Origin: Bdellovibrionales bacterium
GTDB taxonomy: Bacteria > Bdellovibrionota > Bacteriovoracia > Bacteriovoracales > Bacteriovoracaceae
DNA: 64,000 bases
Direction: 5' to 3'
Assembly (NCBI GenBank): GCA_018646675.1
Contig: JABGUH010000010.1
Coordinates: forward strand, 28,077 to 92,076
Within the stretch, counting starts at the first letter, position 1. Each line of letters begins with the position of its first letter. The notes beneath the pieces are model-generated. The model searched no databases. It worked only from the letters and a program-made list of their open reading frames with translations, and had not been told where the DNA came from. Both the position numbers and the translations under genes were made by a program. Shown here one piece after another: positions 33,831 to 43,303 of this stretch.

Positions 33831-34967
33831 TTAGAGAGTAGATTTTTCCATTGGAGGTAGCTCACTATTTGCCAAGTGCAGTGTTCTAGTGGGAAAGGCA
33901 AAACTTACTCCAATCTCTCTTCCTGCTTTTAAAACATCAATTAGAAAGCGATGACGCTCCTCTAACTCTTTTGGCCAACTGGGCACTTCCCAGAAAATGT
34001 AGATTAAGATATCTAGCGAGGAGTTATTAAACTTGTTGAAGTAGATGTGGTAAAAATCCTTTCTGGTGTGGGGATGGGCCAAGACGATATCGCGAATTGC
34101 TTGGCAGAACTCCTCAATTTTCTCTGGAGCGGTAGAGTACTCCACTCCAACATGAGTGGTAAAACGGCGATAACGGCGACGGCCATAGTTATCAATATGG
34201 ACGTTGGTTAGCTGGCCATTTGGTACCGTGATCAGTGAGTTATAGAAGGTGCGGATACGAGTACTACGTAGTCCAACCTCTTCAACCACACCTTCAACAT
34301 CTGCTCCAATTGTAACCCAATCTCCAATTTGAAAGGGGCGATCAATTAGCACGGTGAGCGATCCAAACAGGTTAGAGATAGTATCTTTCGCCGCCAAAGC
34401 AAAGGCGATACCACCAATCCCTAAACCGGCAAGAACATTTTTCATATTGATGGTCAGGCTATCCCCAATAAAGATAATCCCAACAGCGATAACAAAAAAT
34501 TTCACACTTTTTTTAATTAGCGGGACTAAAATATCATCAAATTTATTCTCGCTTTGGCGGGCCAACTGTTCAAAGTAGCTGGCCAGTAGGTTAACTAATT
34601 GGTTGGTGGCCATCACTGCTGAGACTGTAAAAGCAATGGTGCCTAAACGGATACAGATCGATAGCACTGCTGGTGGGAGCATCAACGGACGTATCAGTAG
34701 AATCCATAGCCCCGCAAATAGCATCAAAGAGCAAGGAGGGATCAACTTATTGGTGATCTGCGCTCCATTGTTGACCTTGTAGCGCGCGACAATTCGCTCT
34801 AAGCTTTTGCGTAGATAGAAGCGAAATATCTGCTTAACAATGTAGATGGTTGTAACTACAAGTAGTAGGCCAACCCACTGGGCATTGGATATCACCAGTG
34901 TGGTTGAGGTCATCCAGCTCGGCAGTAAATTTGTTAAGAAAGGGAACCACTCATCCATTAATGCCAT
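33831..34967 (-). CDS. MscS-family mechanosensitive channel
   Basis: A 378-residue inner-membrane channel. The N-terminal half has four to five hydrophobic segments (from about residue 22 to 190). The pore-lining helix is GLGIGGIAFALAAKDTISNLFGS (near residues 190-212), followed by the beta domain motif LIDRPFQIGDWVTIGADVEG and VEEVGLRSTRIRTF, all diagnostic of MscS. The cytoplasmic vestibule continues to the end. It is somewhat longer than E. coli MscS through extra membrane helices. It would release solutes on hypo-osmotic shock. Stands as a single gene. Confidence 0.92.
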   Translation of the reverse strand: MALMDEWFPFLTNLLPSWMTSTTLVISNAQWVGLLLVVTTIYIVKQIFRFYLRKSLERIVARYKVNNGAQITNKLIPPCSLMLFAGLWILLIRPLMLPPAVLSICIRLGTIAFTVSAVMATNQLVNLLASYFEQLARQSENKFDDILVPLIKKSVKFFVIAVGIIFIGDSLTINMKNVLAGLGIGGIAFALAAKDTISNLFGSLTVLIDRPFQIGDWVTIGADVEGVVEEVGLRSTRIRTFYNSLITVPNGQLTNVHIDNYGRRRYRRFTTHVGVEYSTAPEKIEEFCQAIRDIVLAHPHTRKDFYHIYFNKFNNSSLDILIYIFWEVPSWPKELEERHRFLIDVLKAGREIGVSFAFPTRTLHLANSELPPMEKSTL

Positions 34968-35013
34968 CTCCTTAAATTAATGCGATATCACAAACACCTT
35001 AACTCAAGGTGTG

Positions 35014-35601
35014 CTAAAACCATATCTGAAAGAGATCAAAAAGTCTCTGCTTCTCCACATCAGTTAGAGGGTTGTTATCCAGCGAGAGGTGATTAAGTCC
35101 GCTTAGCCTTGAAATCCACTCCGGTAGAGCGGTAAATTGATTACCATCTAGGTTGAGACGACGCAGACTGCTTAGCTCTACCATCGTCTCTGGTAGTGTA
35201 GTAAGTTGATTACCTGTTAGTAGCATAGATTCCAACCACTGGCAGCGGCCAATCCACTGTGGTAGATCGATTAGTGCATTATTGGGAAGCTGAAGTGTCG
35301 TTAGCTTCACACAAGCTTGGGGCGGCAGTTCCGGTAGCTGGATCAGCCCACAGCTCTTCAGTTTTAGGTGTTTAAAGGATGGTAACAAAAATAGCTCCGG
35401 AGGCAGTGTGGTCAGATTACTCGCTCCGGTACAGGTTAGGCGTTCCAAATTGGACAGTTTTGAGATGTTGGCATCGATCGCTGTTAATCCGGCCCCATTT
35501 AGATCGATCTCTTTTAACTGGGAACACTCAAATAGCTCTGTTGGCAGTTGTGTCTGGTTTTTTGCCAGCTTTTTACGCCAGCGAGTGACGGAGTCACTCA
35601 T
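35014..35601 (-). CDS. Leucine-rich-repeat protein
   Basis: A 195-residue protein composed almost wholly of leucine-rich repeats of about 23 residues with LxxLxLxxNxLxxLP spacing (LTTLQLPNNALIDLP, LESMLLTGNQLTTLP, LRRLNLDGNQFTALP, LNHLSLDNNPLTDVE). It has no signal peptide, so a cytosolic protein-binding role is likely. The start overlaps the preceding N-formylglutamate amidohydrolase end by eight bases on the same strand, so the two are co-transcribed. Function not assignable beyond protein interaction. Confidence 0.85.
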   Translation of the reverse strand: MSDSVTRWRKKLAKNQTQLPTELFECSQLKEIDLNGAGLTAIDANISKLSNLERLTCTGASNLTTLPPELFLLPSFKHLKLKSCGLIQLPELPPQACVKLTTLQLPNNALIDLPQWIGRCQWLESMLLTGNQLTTLPETMVELSSLRRLNLDGNQFTALPEWISRLSGLNHLSLDNNPLTDVEKQRLFDLFQIWF

Positions 35602-36403
35602 GGCTTCCCTTCCAGCAGACGAGTTTTCCTACTACCTCGGTCATTATTGGGCGTAACTGTTCAACTTGCTGGCAGTGTAGAACTCTTTTATCCTCATCCA
35701 TATAAAGGGCACGATTTGTCTCGATTTGAATGATATTACATTTTTGGGTGGAAAAAAAGCGAGTGATGTGGCCTCCCTGATAGGGATCATTATGGCCGAT
35801 CCTAAATCCACTGATGGTCAGTTGATCGATTGCTACTTGGATATAGTCAGCGTGACAGGACTTTCCTAGATAGTCCGAGATACAAAAATCGGGACGATCT
35901 TGGGGTTGATTGGGATTTAACTTTAGGTGATAGCTGGTGGCCTTGGAGGGCATACTATGTAGGTCTATGATCGGGGGGGGGCTCCCAGCGGGAAACTCCT
36001 CCAATAACTGTTCGATGACTTTAAAGTACGGGTGGTAGTAGCTGGCCAAGACCTCCTGTTGAACTTGCGCTGCCATCTCGGCCGTCACCAGCTCTACTCC
36101 TTGGGAGTTATTTTTCCAGTTAAGTATTGCCTGCTCCGCTGGCCGATTTAGGTCCACTGCTGCTCGATGAACTTTGGCGACAACCACCGCAATTTGCTCT
36201 GAGACTAGTTTGGGAATATCAACCAGCTGTTCTACTTGGTAGTCAACATCCGTCATTAACGCCGCCATATCATCTGTTAAGTGGTGGTAAAAGCGATCAG
36301 GAATCTCCTCTCCGGAGTGGGGAATTGAGAGTATACCTCGTAGTGGAGAGGAGATATCTCTATAAATTTGGTAGTTTATGTCACTTACAGCTGGCTTAAT
36401 CAT
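35594..36403 (-). CDS. N-formylglutamate amidohydrolase family protein
   Basis: A 269-residue metal-dependent hydrolase. ILSIPHSGEEIPDRF near residue 25 contains the metal-binding His; VDYQVEQLVD, KVHRAAVDLNRP, IIDLHSMPS, DFCISDYLGKSC and IQIETNRALYMDE are the successive motifs of the HutG/N-formylglutamate amidohydrolase family, which also includes relatives acting on cell-wall or amino-acid amides. No hut genes are nearby, so histidine degradation is not supported. All expected metal-binding residues appear present. It runs into the LRR gene. Confidence 0.82.
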   Translation of the reverse strand: MIKPAVSDINYQIYRDISSPLRGILSIPHSGEEIPDRFYHHLTDDMAALMTDVDYQVEQLVDIPKLVSEQIAVVVAKVHRAAVDLNRPAEQAILNWKNNSQGVELVTAEMAAQVQQEVLASYYHPYFKVIEQLLEEFPAGSPPPIIDLHSMPSKATSYHLKLNPNQPQDRPDFCISDYLGKSCHADYIQVAIDQLTISGFRIGHNDPYQGGHITRFFSTQKCNIIQIETNRALYMDEDKRVLHCQQVEQLRPIMTEVVGKLVCWKGSHE

Positions 36404-36560
36404 AATTTGAGTAAATGATACCGCGATTTACCTACAATATAAAGATTACATGTTGAGTTGAGTTCAATGATGCTTTGCGGTAAAACAGGTAAGTATTATA
36501 TTAGTCAACTCTTGCGATCAAACCTAAAGGATAGTGATGGTCTGAGGGGGGAGGATAAGT

Positions 36561-37034
36561 ATGTTTAACATTGGAGAGTATGCGGTATGTCCGGGCCATG
36601 GAGTTGGTCAAATTAGCAATATTGAGGAGCGGGACGTTGGTACCGAGAAAAAACTCTTCTACATTGTTAAAGTCATCTCTAACGGTTTAACAATTATGGT
36701 ACCTACCGATAGCATTAATGGGATACGGGAGTTGGTCTCTGCAAATGATGTAGATGATGTCTACCAACTGCTATCTAATCATGATGTGAAGTTAGATAAC
36801 TCAACTTGGAATCGCCGTTATCGTGAATATATGAATAAAATCAAGACTGGCTCCATCTTGGAGATTGCTGATGTCTTGCGTTCATTGCTGTTACTTAAGG
36901 GTGGTAAAAATCTAAGCTTCGGTGAGAAGAAGATGATGGAGCAGTGTAAGGACCTTCTTACTATTGAGATGTCTTTGGTAGATGGTGCCGGCCGCAAAGA
37001 GGTTGATCAGAGGATTGACTCCTGTTTTAATTAA
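36561..37034 (+). CDS. CarD/CdnL-family RNA polymerase-binding regulator
   Basis: A 157-residue protein. The N-terminal RNA-polymerase interacting domain reads FNIGEYAVCPGHGVGQISNIEER, followed by FYIVKVISNGLTIMVPT, the typical CarD/CdnL/TRCF Tudor-like fold. The helical C-terminal domain (NRRYREYMNKIKTGS, then LSFGEKKMMEQCKDLL) matches CdnL proteins, which stabilise open promoter complexes for rRNA and other genes. A purine-rich GGGAGGATAAGT precedes the ATG. CarD proteins are widespread in deltaproteobacteria-like groups, actinobacteria and firmicutes and absent from most gammaproteobacteria, a hint to the host lineage. Confidence 0.93.
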   Translation: MFNIGEYAVCPGHGVGQISNIEERDVGTEKKLFYIVKVISNGLTIMVPTDSINGIRELVSANDVDDVYQLLSNHDVKLDNSTWNRRYREYMNKIKTGSILEIADVLRSLLLLKGGKNLSFGEKKMMEQCKDLLTIEMSLVDGAGRKEVDQRIDSCFN

Positions 37035-37140
37035 GTTCTAAAATTCTAAAATATTTTTTTTTCGTTGTATTTGTTGACCTCGCATATCCTGCTAAATCAA
37101 TCTGTTCCTGTTCCCATTCCAGAGAGAACAACAACACTCT

Positions 37141-39384
37141 CTATTTCGAAGTCAATCTGTATACCCCATCCCAATCAGTTGGTGGTGGTTGTTGTTTAAA
37201 CTGTTCACAACGCTCTAGATATAGTGCTGAGGGATTAATTTTCCCCTGCTCCTTCCCTTGTGGGTCCCTTTGATGCTCAAGAGTTAGTGCGAGGCCAAAT
37301 TGCTCCATCGCTTGCTCCCACTTCTGTTGATAGTAGTGTTCCAAGCCTTGATGAAAGTGCTCGACAAGATCCAAGTCAACCTGCTGGGTTTTTCCGACTA
37401 CTCCAATTAATTCATAGGTAGTAACAGGTTCATTTTTACCAACTACCTGGATTATATCTAACTTGCGAACGACAAAACTATCTCCCGCCATCTGGCGAGT
37501 AGCATCAGAAATCATGGAGTAGATGCCATACTGTTTGGCGGCACTCTCCAAACGGGCCGCTAAGTTTACTGCATCCCCCATCATCGTATAGTTCATTCGA
37601 TCCCGCGACCCCATATTACCGGTGACAATTTCGCCGCTGTTAATTCCAATTCTCATTCGCATCTGATGAACAATCTTAGGCCACTTATCGCCCTCACTTA
37701 CCCACTTCTTTCGTAGCTCTATTAGAGCATTTTGCATATCGATTGCAACTCGACAGGCATTGGTCGCATGAGTGGGAACTGGCATTGGCGCACCGAAGAA
37801 AGCGATAATGGCATCGCCTTCGTATTTGTCGAGTGTCCCCTTATCCTCCAGTAAAATATCTGTCATCACTGTTAAGTATTCGTTAAGTAACTCTACTAAC
37901 TGTGTTGCAGATAGTTTTTCAGAGAAGCTAGAGAATCCTTGAATGTCCGTAAAGTAGGCGGATAGAATTCCGGACTCGCCTCCCAACTTAGGGGGGACAC
38001 CACTTCGATACATATCATCAATCAGTTCAGGTGATATATAGCTACCAAAGGCACTTTTTAGAAAGTTTTTATCCTTTGAGGCCAAATAGAAATTAAGCAG
38101 GGTGCTCCAGGAGTAACAGGAGATAATTGAGAGAAGACAGAAGAATAGTTTTATCTCATATCCCATGGGAGTTAGCAGATAGGTGTCAAAATAGAATAAC
38201 CCTCCAACTATTGTTACTAGTGCCAGCAGGTCCCAAATAGCATGACCAAAGAGTTGAATGATAATAATTAAAAAGGTTCCCCCCAGTAGAATGATCCAGG
38301 AGATCATGGTGGAGTCGGCAGGTGACTTATAAAAATAGCTATCAAGCAGCATGTTAGTCATATTAATATGAAAGAAGATTCCCGGTAACATGGCGTCTAC
38401 AGGAGTGTGGCGCAAGTCGTGGGCCCCAAAGGCGGTGGAACCAATAAAGACGACCTTGTCTTTAAATACTTTGATCATTTCAGGATCATCAGTTGCAGCT
38501 TGCAGTATATCGTAGACGCTTACCTCGGGGTATTGTCTACGCTTACCCATCCAGCGAACTTTGCTCTCCCCCTTATAATTCAAAAAGAGTTTGGAGTTTT
38601 GTCCATTATCTAAAACATAGTTCCCTTCATGGATCATCTCCAAAATAATCTTGTTGCCAGTAAAAGCCTGGTAGGCCATCAGGGAGAAAGAGGGGAAGTA
38701 AAGTTCGTCAACATTACTGACCACCGGATAGTGGCGAAAGATACCATCAGCATCATCTGTCGCCTCAATATGAGCAAGGCCGGCAGAGGTATTATATAGA
38801 ACTGGGATCGGGAAGACGTTTTTACCGATAAAACTTCGTTTGAGATTGATCCCCTCTGCTTGTTGAGTATTTAAAATAAAATCAAACATTACCTCTGGAA
38901 TTTCAGCAAAGTTACTACTAGGGTCGTTGTTGTCGCTGACTGAGTAGGGGAGGATGATACGATTACCCGGTTTTTGCTGGAATTCACGAATGGCAGCAGC
39001 AAAATGTTGATCGGGGGAGATCTGATTACATACCTCCTCCGGCTCGAAGAAAAAGACATCAAAGGCCAATACCTTCGCACCATAATCATTCATCTTACGG
39101 ATAAACTCTGCCCAACGTAGACGGGTAAATGGCCAGCGTCCCACTTTAGCTAAGGTTTGATCATCGATTTTGGCCAACACTAAGCGATCTTCCATCTTAT
39201 CAGGGTTCATTGTCAGCTTCATTCTTTGGTCAAAAAATCGATCCTCAAAAAAAGATGGATAGGAGAGTAATTCACGTAAGTAGGGATCAGATAGATCTCG
39301 CTCGGCCAAGGAGATAAAGATGCTGATAGCACAGAAGAGAACAATTACTATTAAGCCAATAACACGAATAAATTTAGTAAGCAT
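37141..39384 (-). CDS. CHASE2-domain adenylate/guanylate cyclase
   Basis: A 747-residue class III cyclase. One membrane helix at about residues 7-26 leads to a periplasmic CHASE2 sensor domain (about 40-335, with RLVLAKIDDQTLAKVGRWPF and LAFDVFFFEPE). Three helices follow (about 350-420), then a cytoplasmic catalytic domain (about 465-640). FTDIQGFSSFSEKL and KYEGDAIIAFFGAP carry the two metal-binding Asp, and NYTMMGDAVNLAARLE the downstream motif. A short helical repeat-like tail (HHYYQQKWEQAMEQF-like) ends the protein. AAGGAG stands before the ATG. The next gene upstream (TPR/barrel protein) is 37 bases away on the same strand. Confidence 0.92.
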   Translation of the reverse strand: MLTKFIRVIGLIVIVLFCAISIFISLAERDLSDPYLRELLSYPSFFEDRFFDQRMKLTMNPDKMEDRLVLAKIDDQTLAKVGRWPFTRLRWAEFIRKMNDYGAKVLAFDVFFFEPEEVCNQISPDQHFAAAIREFQQKPGNRIILPYSVSDNNDPSSNFAEIPEVMFDFILNTQQAEGINLKRSFIGKNVFPIPVLYNTSAGLAHIEATDDADGIFRHYPVVSNVDELYFPSFSLMAYQAFTGNKIILEMIHEGNYVLDNGQNSKLFLNYKGESKVRWMGKRRQYPEVSVYDILQAATDDPEMIKVFKDKVVFIGSTAFGAHDLRHTPVDAMLPGIFFHINMTNMLLDSYFYKSPADSTMISWIILLGGTFLIIIIQLFGHAIWDLLALVTIVGGLFYFDTYLLTPMGYEIKLFFCLLSIISCYSWSTLLNFYLASKDKNFLKSAFGSYISPELIDDMYRSGVPPKLGGESGILSAYFTDIQGFSSFSEKLSATQLVELLNEYLTVMTDILLEDKGTLDKYEGDAIIAFFGAPMPVPTHATNACRVAIDMQNALIELRKKWVSEGDKWPKIVHQMRMRIGINSGEIVTGNMGSRDRMNYTMMGDAVNLAARLESAAKQYGIYSMISDATRQMAGDSFVVRKLDIIQVVGKNEPVTTYELIGVVGKTQQVDLDLVEHFHQGLEHYYQQKWEQAMEQFGLALTLEHQRDPQGKEQGKINPSALYLERCEQFKQQPPPTDWDGVYRLTSK

Positions 39385-39421
39385 AGATTATGCTCCTTGA
39401 ACGTTACAGCTAGTGGATAGT

Positions 39422-41008
39422 TTAGAAGTTAGCACTTAACTCCACCGCTGTTACATATTTAGTATAGGTGTAGTCACTCTGCTTTGAACTATTACTGGTA
39501 TATTCATAGCTCAAAGAGAGACCGACACTCTTTTTAACCTGATAAGAGAGCTTTACTCCAGGAGTATAGCTGAATTCAACTCCTCGACTGGCCTTCTGTT
39601 CTTTTGTGTCAAGCCAGATGGCGGTCAGACTACCATTTATACTATATTTGCTACCCCATAAATTAGGGCCAATGTAGTCAAATCGGCTCAGATAGGTTCG
39701 GTTGTCACTATTACTATCATTTGTATACTGTAGATCATCAATCGATACTATCCCTACTCCTAAATGTCCCCATGGCATAATGACAACTTGAGTGAGGCTG
39801 AGAGCATAACTGCTCTTATCAATCGATGACTGGTGGCCAGTGGCCATTTTTAGTTTGAACTTTAAGCTACTATCTCCCCATGAAAAGTACTTGATCTTCT
39901 CTCCAATCGTAATAGTTGTCGCTCGATCATAGTATTCAACTTTCTTGGTCGCCGTCCAGTCACGGGCACTGTATGTATAACTGGCATCTAGTAGAAAATT
40001 AGCTTGGCGCTTAAATAGATGATGGAAGAGCTTACTTCTTACTGTCGAAGTGATGGAGTAGCTGTCATTGGTATAGACATCGGCACTTTGGCGGTTCCCA
40101 TAGTAAGAGTGGGTTAGCAATAAACTGGGGGTGAGAGCTATTCGTTTAAATAGTAAAAAACGGTAGTCAGCGTTGGCCATAGTCTCAAAGATGGTCGTCT
40201 GCTCCTTTGTAGCCTGCTTGCTGGGATCATCAGTAGATAGGGTGGAGTTAGTATCGTATTTGATGGTTTCTGTGAGCAGGAGATGGTAATTTTTCTTAGA
40301 GAGCTGTTCACCATTGCGCATTAGATATGGGTCAAGCTGGTGATGGGCCATTAACTCTTTTTTACGTTTTCTTATGTCCTTGCTAACAATAGAAGAAGGA
40401 TCAATTGTAACTGCTTTATCCAACAGGGGGAGAACATACTTTTTAATCAATTTGCGTTGCTGATTTTTCTTTGCCGCCAGGGCAACAAAGACTTCTCCTA
40501 GTTGGAACAGCGCTACCTGTTTCATTCGTTTGTCGACACCCTTATACTTATAAAGCTTGGTATAGTATTTTTTGGCATCGCTATGTTTTTCTAATATCTG
40601 AGAGATATGGGCGACATAGTAGAGGGAGGCTGTTGTTTTATACTTCTTTTGGATTGATTTTTTAAAGCTACTAACGGCACTGGCCAGCTCGTTCATGGCA
40701 TAGAGTGCTTGGCCTAGTTCATAGTGGATATCAGCCTGAGGGCCCCCCACCTTGATCGCCTGTTTAAAATGAGGAATAGCGGTGGCAAAATCTTGTAGTC
40801 GGGCGTGGGATAGTCCGAGCCAGTACTCAGTGGTGGCAAGGGGGTAGGCTTTGGGCTTTAGAGCATTTAACAGATTGACTGTCTTTTGATAGGATCCAGC
40901 TTTATAGCTTCGGTAGATATCTTCTAGAGGAGTGGCACTATACGCGGTGCGTATAACAAGAATACTCATTACCAGAATATAGTAAAAAGAGTGTTTTGTC
41001 TTAAGCAT
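39422..41008 (-). CDS. TPR-repeat outer-membrane beta-barrel protein
   Basis: A 528-residue exported protein: signal peptide to about residue 24 (ILVIRTAYSA), several TPR-like helices to about 210 (TTEYWLGLSHARLQDFATAI, QADIHYELGQALYAMNELA), then a C-terminal half of alternating short strands from about 250. The protein ends in ELSANF, and a terminal Phe is the usual beta-signal of outer-membrane barrels. It is probably made together with the CHASE2 cyclase. The arrangement recalls surface proteins that combine TPRs with a porin-like domain; function unknown. Confidence 0.7.
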   Translation of the reverse strand: MLKTKHSFYYILVMSILVIRTAYSATPLEDIYRSYKAGSYQKTVNLLNALKPKAYPLATTEYWLGLSHARLQDFATAIPHFKQAIKVGGPQADIHYELGQALYAMNELASAVSSFKKSIQKKYKTTASLYYVAHISQILEKHSDAKKYYTKLYKYKGVDKRMKQVALFQLGEVFVALAAKKNQQRKLIKKYVLPLLDKAVTIDPSSIVSKDIRKRKKELMAHHQLDPYLMRNGEQLSKKNYHLLLTETIKYDTNSTLSTDDPSKQATKEQTTIFETMANADYRFLLFKRIALTPSLLLTHSYYGNRQSADVYTNDSYSITSTVRSKLFHHLFKRQANFLLDASYTYSARDWTATKKVEYYDRATTITIGEKIKYFSWGDSSLKFKLKMATGHQSSIDKSSYALSLTQVVIMPWGHLGVGIVSIDDLQYTNDSNSDNRTYLSRFDYIGPNLWGSKYSINGSLTAIWLDTKEQKASRGVEFSYTPGVKLSYQVKKSVGLSLSYEYTSNSSKQSDYTYTKYVTAVELSANF

Positions 41009-41201
41009 CTTTGCCCTATATACACCACTAAAACAGCACGTTATTTATCTTTAGAATCATCGTCTTAGGGGGAATTCTAACATGACGTCGATTGACAAAC
41101 AACAACTTGCCCCATTTACTCATTTACAGGTAAGCTATTGGTGTTTGTTTGATTTCGCATATAATCTAATGCAGGTTAGTTGGTAAGCAAGGAGTAAGTG
41201 A

Positions 41202-41690
41202 ATGAATCAAGAGAAAATAGTGGTTGCTTCAGAAGGGCAGTATATGACCTTCACTTTAGATACACAACAGTTTGGTATTCCGATCTCTTCTGTCAGGGAA
41301 ATTATTCAGGAAGATCAGATAACCACTCTACCTCATACTCCCCCCTTTATTAAAGGTGTGATTGATCTAAGAGGAGCTGTTATTCCGGTGATTGATTTAC
41401 GCTTGAAATTTTCCATGGTTGAAAAGGAGTCGTCTAAAGAGACCTGTATCATCATTATAATTGGCGATGATGGTGATATCGGGGTAGTAGTTGATTCTGT
41501 TACTGAAGTACTTACCTTTGAGCAAAGTCAAATTGGGGCCGCTCCAACTATATCTACTAGTGGGCATGATAGCTATGTTATTGGCGTCGCCAGACAGAGT
41601 GACTCGATGATGCTACTACTTGACATTACCACCCTAGTATCCAACTCCTCATCGGAGCTTAATCTAAGTGAGATGCTACCGACCAGTTAG
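41202..41690 (+). CDS. cheW: CheW-like chemotaxis coupling protein
   Basis: A 162-residue protein with one CheW domain: YMTFTLDTQQFGIPISSVREII, LPHTPPFIKGVIDLRGAVIPVIDLR (the conserved receptor/CheA-binding region) and DIGVVVDSVTEVL. AAGGAG stands seven bases before the ATG. No cheA, cheY or receptor gene is in the window, so it is an isolated CheW that would couple to components encoded elsewhere. It is followed by lipA with an eleven-base gap, probably by chance of operon organisation. Family identification is firm. Confidence 0.92.
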   Translation: MNQEKIVVASEGQYMTFTLDTQQFGIPISSVREIIQEDQITTLPHTPPFIKGVIDLRGAVIPVIDLRLKFSMVEKESSKETCIIIIIGDDGDIGVVVDSVTEVLTFEQSQIGAAPTISTSGHDSYVIGVARQSDSMMLLLDITTLVSNSSSELNLSEMLPTS

Positions 41691-41700
41691 GATCAAGATA

Positions 41701-42555
41701 GTGGGAAGACCAAAAATCAGACTCTCGAATAGTCGAGAGCGGGACGCTACCATCGAGCTGCTTGCAGCTCAAAAGATGGTTACCGTTTGTCAACAAGCTA
41801 ACTGTCCCAATATTCATCAATGCTTTAGTCAGAAGTGTGCGACCTTTATGTTATTAGGGGATACTTGTACTCGCCACTGCCGTTTTTGTGCAGTCAAAAC
41901 AGGAAATCCCATGGGGGCGATAGATAATCAAGAGCCGCAGCGAGTTGCACAGAGTGTCGCTCAGATGGGTTTAGAGTATGTTGTTTTAACTAGTGTCGAT
42001 CGAGATGACTTGCTAGATCTTGGGGCAGGACAGTTTTCTGCCACTATCCATGCCATTAAGCAGATTAATTCTGAAGTTTTAGTGGAAGTTTTAACTCCAG
42101 ATTTTATGGGACGAAACGACTTAGTGGCGCAGATACTGGCCGCTGGCCCCATCGTTTTTGCTCATAATATAGAGACAGTTAAGCGTTTAACATCTCAGGT
42201 TCGAGATCCAAGGGGGAGCTATCAAGCCTCTTTGAATCTGTTGGCGGAGGTCCACCGACAATCCGCTTCCACTCTAACCAAAACCTCTTTGATGTTGGGG
42301 ATGGGAGAGCAGGAGCATGAGGTACAGCAGACATTAGATGATCTACTGCAGGCTTCCTGCCAGATGGTGACATTCGGACAGTACTTGGCCCCGTCTTCTC
42401 GCCACTATCCCGTTCACCACTATCTAGAGCAGGAGCAATTTGGCTACTGGGAGCAGCAAGCGCTCTCGATGGGATTTAAATTTGTCGCTGCGGGGCCTTT
42501 AGTTCGTAGCTCCTATCGGGCCGGAGAGTTATTTGTAAAAGGACGTCTTAAGTAG
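41701..42555 (+). CDS. lipA: Lipoyl synthase
   Basis: A radical-SAM enzyme of about 284 residues that inserts two sulfurs into octanoyl groups of lipoyl domains. Auxiliary cluster cysteines are in VTVCQQANCPNIHQCF, and the radical-SAM CTRHCRFC motif follows ATFMLLGDT. EPQRVAQSV, YVVLTSVDRDDLLDLGA, VEVLTPDF and the late LVRSSYRAGE (conserved RSSY serine) are family motifs. GTG 41701 is the preferred start, since AGGAT lies seven bases upstream; a GTG at 41668 inside cheW is less likely. lipB follows by 35 bases. Length and motifs complete. Confidence 0.95.
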   Translation: MGRPKIRLSNSRERDATIELLAAQKMVTVCQQANCPNIHQCFSQKCATFMLLGDTCTRHCRFCAVKTGNPMGAIDNQEPQRVAQSVAQMGLEYVVLTSVDRDDLLDLGAGQFSATIHAIKQINSEVLVEVLTPDFMGRNDLVAQILAAGPIVFAHNIETVKRLTSQVRDPRGSYQASLNLLAEVHRQSASTLTKTSLMLGMGEQEHEVQQTLDDLLQASCQMVTFGQYLAPSSRHYPVHHYLEQEQFGYWEQQALSMGFKFVAAGPLVRSSYRAGELFVKGRLK

Positions 42556-42590
42556 AGTAAGCTAAATGTACTATTGGATATGGAGATAGG

Positions 42591-43211
42591 GTGCAGCTAG
42601 AAAACTGGCAGTTGATCGACTACTTAGTGGGGCAGAAGCGCCAGCTTGAGTTGTTATCTCAAGTCTTGACTGAGGGAGAGAGGGCAGAGCGACTTGTCAT
42701 CTGCCACCACCCTCCGGTCGTCACATTAGGGCGTGCCTCCCAACAGGAGGATCTGGCCGGTTGGAGTGGAGACATTTATCAAGTTTCGCGGGGCGGAAGG
42801 GCGACCTATCATGGGCCTAGTCAAGTTGTCGCCTACCCCATTCTTGATCTACGTATTAGGGGAAATGATATCTACCGCTACCTTCGGCAGTTAGAGGGGG
42901 CGGTAGTAGATACTTTGGCCTACTTTCAAGTAGAGGCTTACGGAGATGAGAAGAGCACCGGAGTTTGGGTCAATAATCGCAAGATTGCCTCGATTGGCAT
43001 TGCAGTAAAAAAGTGGATCACCTACCATGGGGTGGCAATTAGCATCTATCAGGATGAGATGGCGTTTGGGGGAATTAGGCCCTGTGGGATGGATCCCAAC
43101 GTAATGCTCTCACTGGAAGAGTTGCTAGATTATCGAGTGGAGCGTTCTCATTTTGAGCAGCAGTTGGTAAAAAATTTATTTACTCGTTTGGCACCGAGTG
43201 TTCTTGAGTAA
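42591..43211 (+). CDS. lipB: Octanoyl-[acyl carrier protein]-protein octanoyltransferase
   Basis: A 206-residue LipB: ICHHPPVVTLGRAS at the N-terminus, SRGGRATYHGPSQVVAYPILDL (the conserved RGG...HGPGQ-type loop, here HGPSQ), the catalytic Lys in KIASIGIAVKKW, and the catalytic Cys in GIRPCGMDPNV. It transfers octanoyl from ACP to lipoyl domains before LipA acts. GTG 42591 with GGAG upstream is the start. Adjacent to lipA, as in many genomes. A substitution in the HGPGQ loop (S for G) is the only departure noted. Confidence 0.93.
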   Translation: MQLENWQLIDYLVGQKRQLELLSQVLTEGERAERLVICHHPPVVTLGRASQQEDLAGWSGDIYQVSRGGRATYHGPSQVVAYPILDLRIRGNDIYRYLRQLEGAVVDTLAYFQVEAYGDEKSTGVWVNNRKIASIGIAVKKWITYHGVAISIYQDEMAFGGIRPCGMDPNVMLSLEELLDYRVERSHFEQQLVKNLFTRLAPSVLE

Positions 43212-43303
43212 AAACCTATAACATTTTTTACTTAGCGATCTCTACTCCATGGGGCATACTAAAACCTACAAACTATTGATAGTAACCTGAAGAGGAGAAT
43301 TTA

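Noticed and set aside
37035..37140. T-run near 37064 and AGAGAG/CTCTCT stem (37121-37142) as terminators
   Set aside because: The T-run has no GC-rich stem before it, and the AGAGAG/CTCTCT stem is short with a ten-base loop and no T-run after it on either strand.
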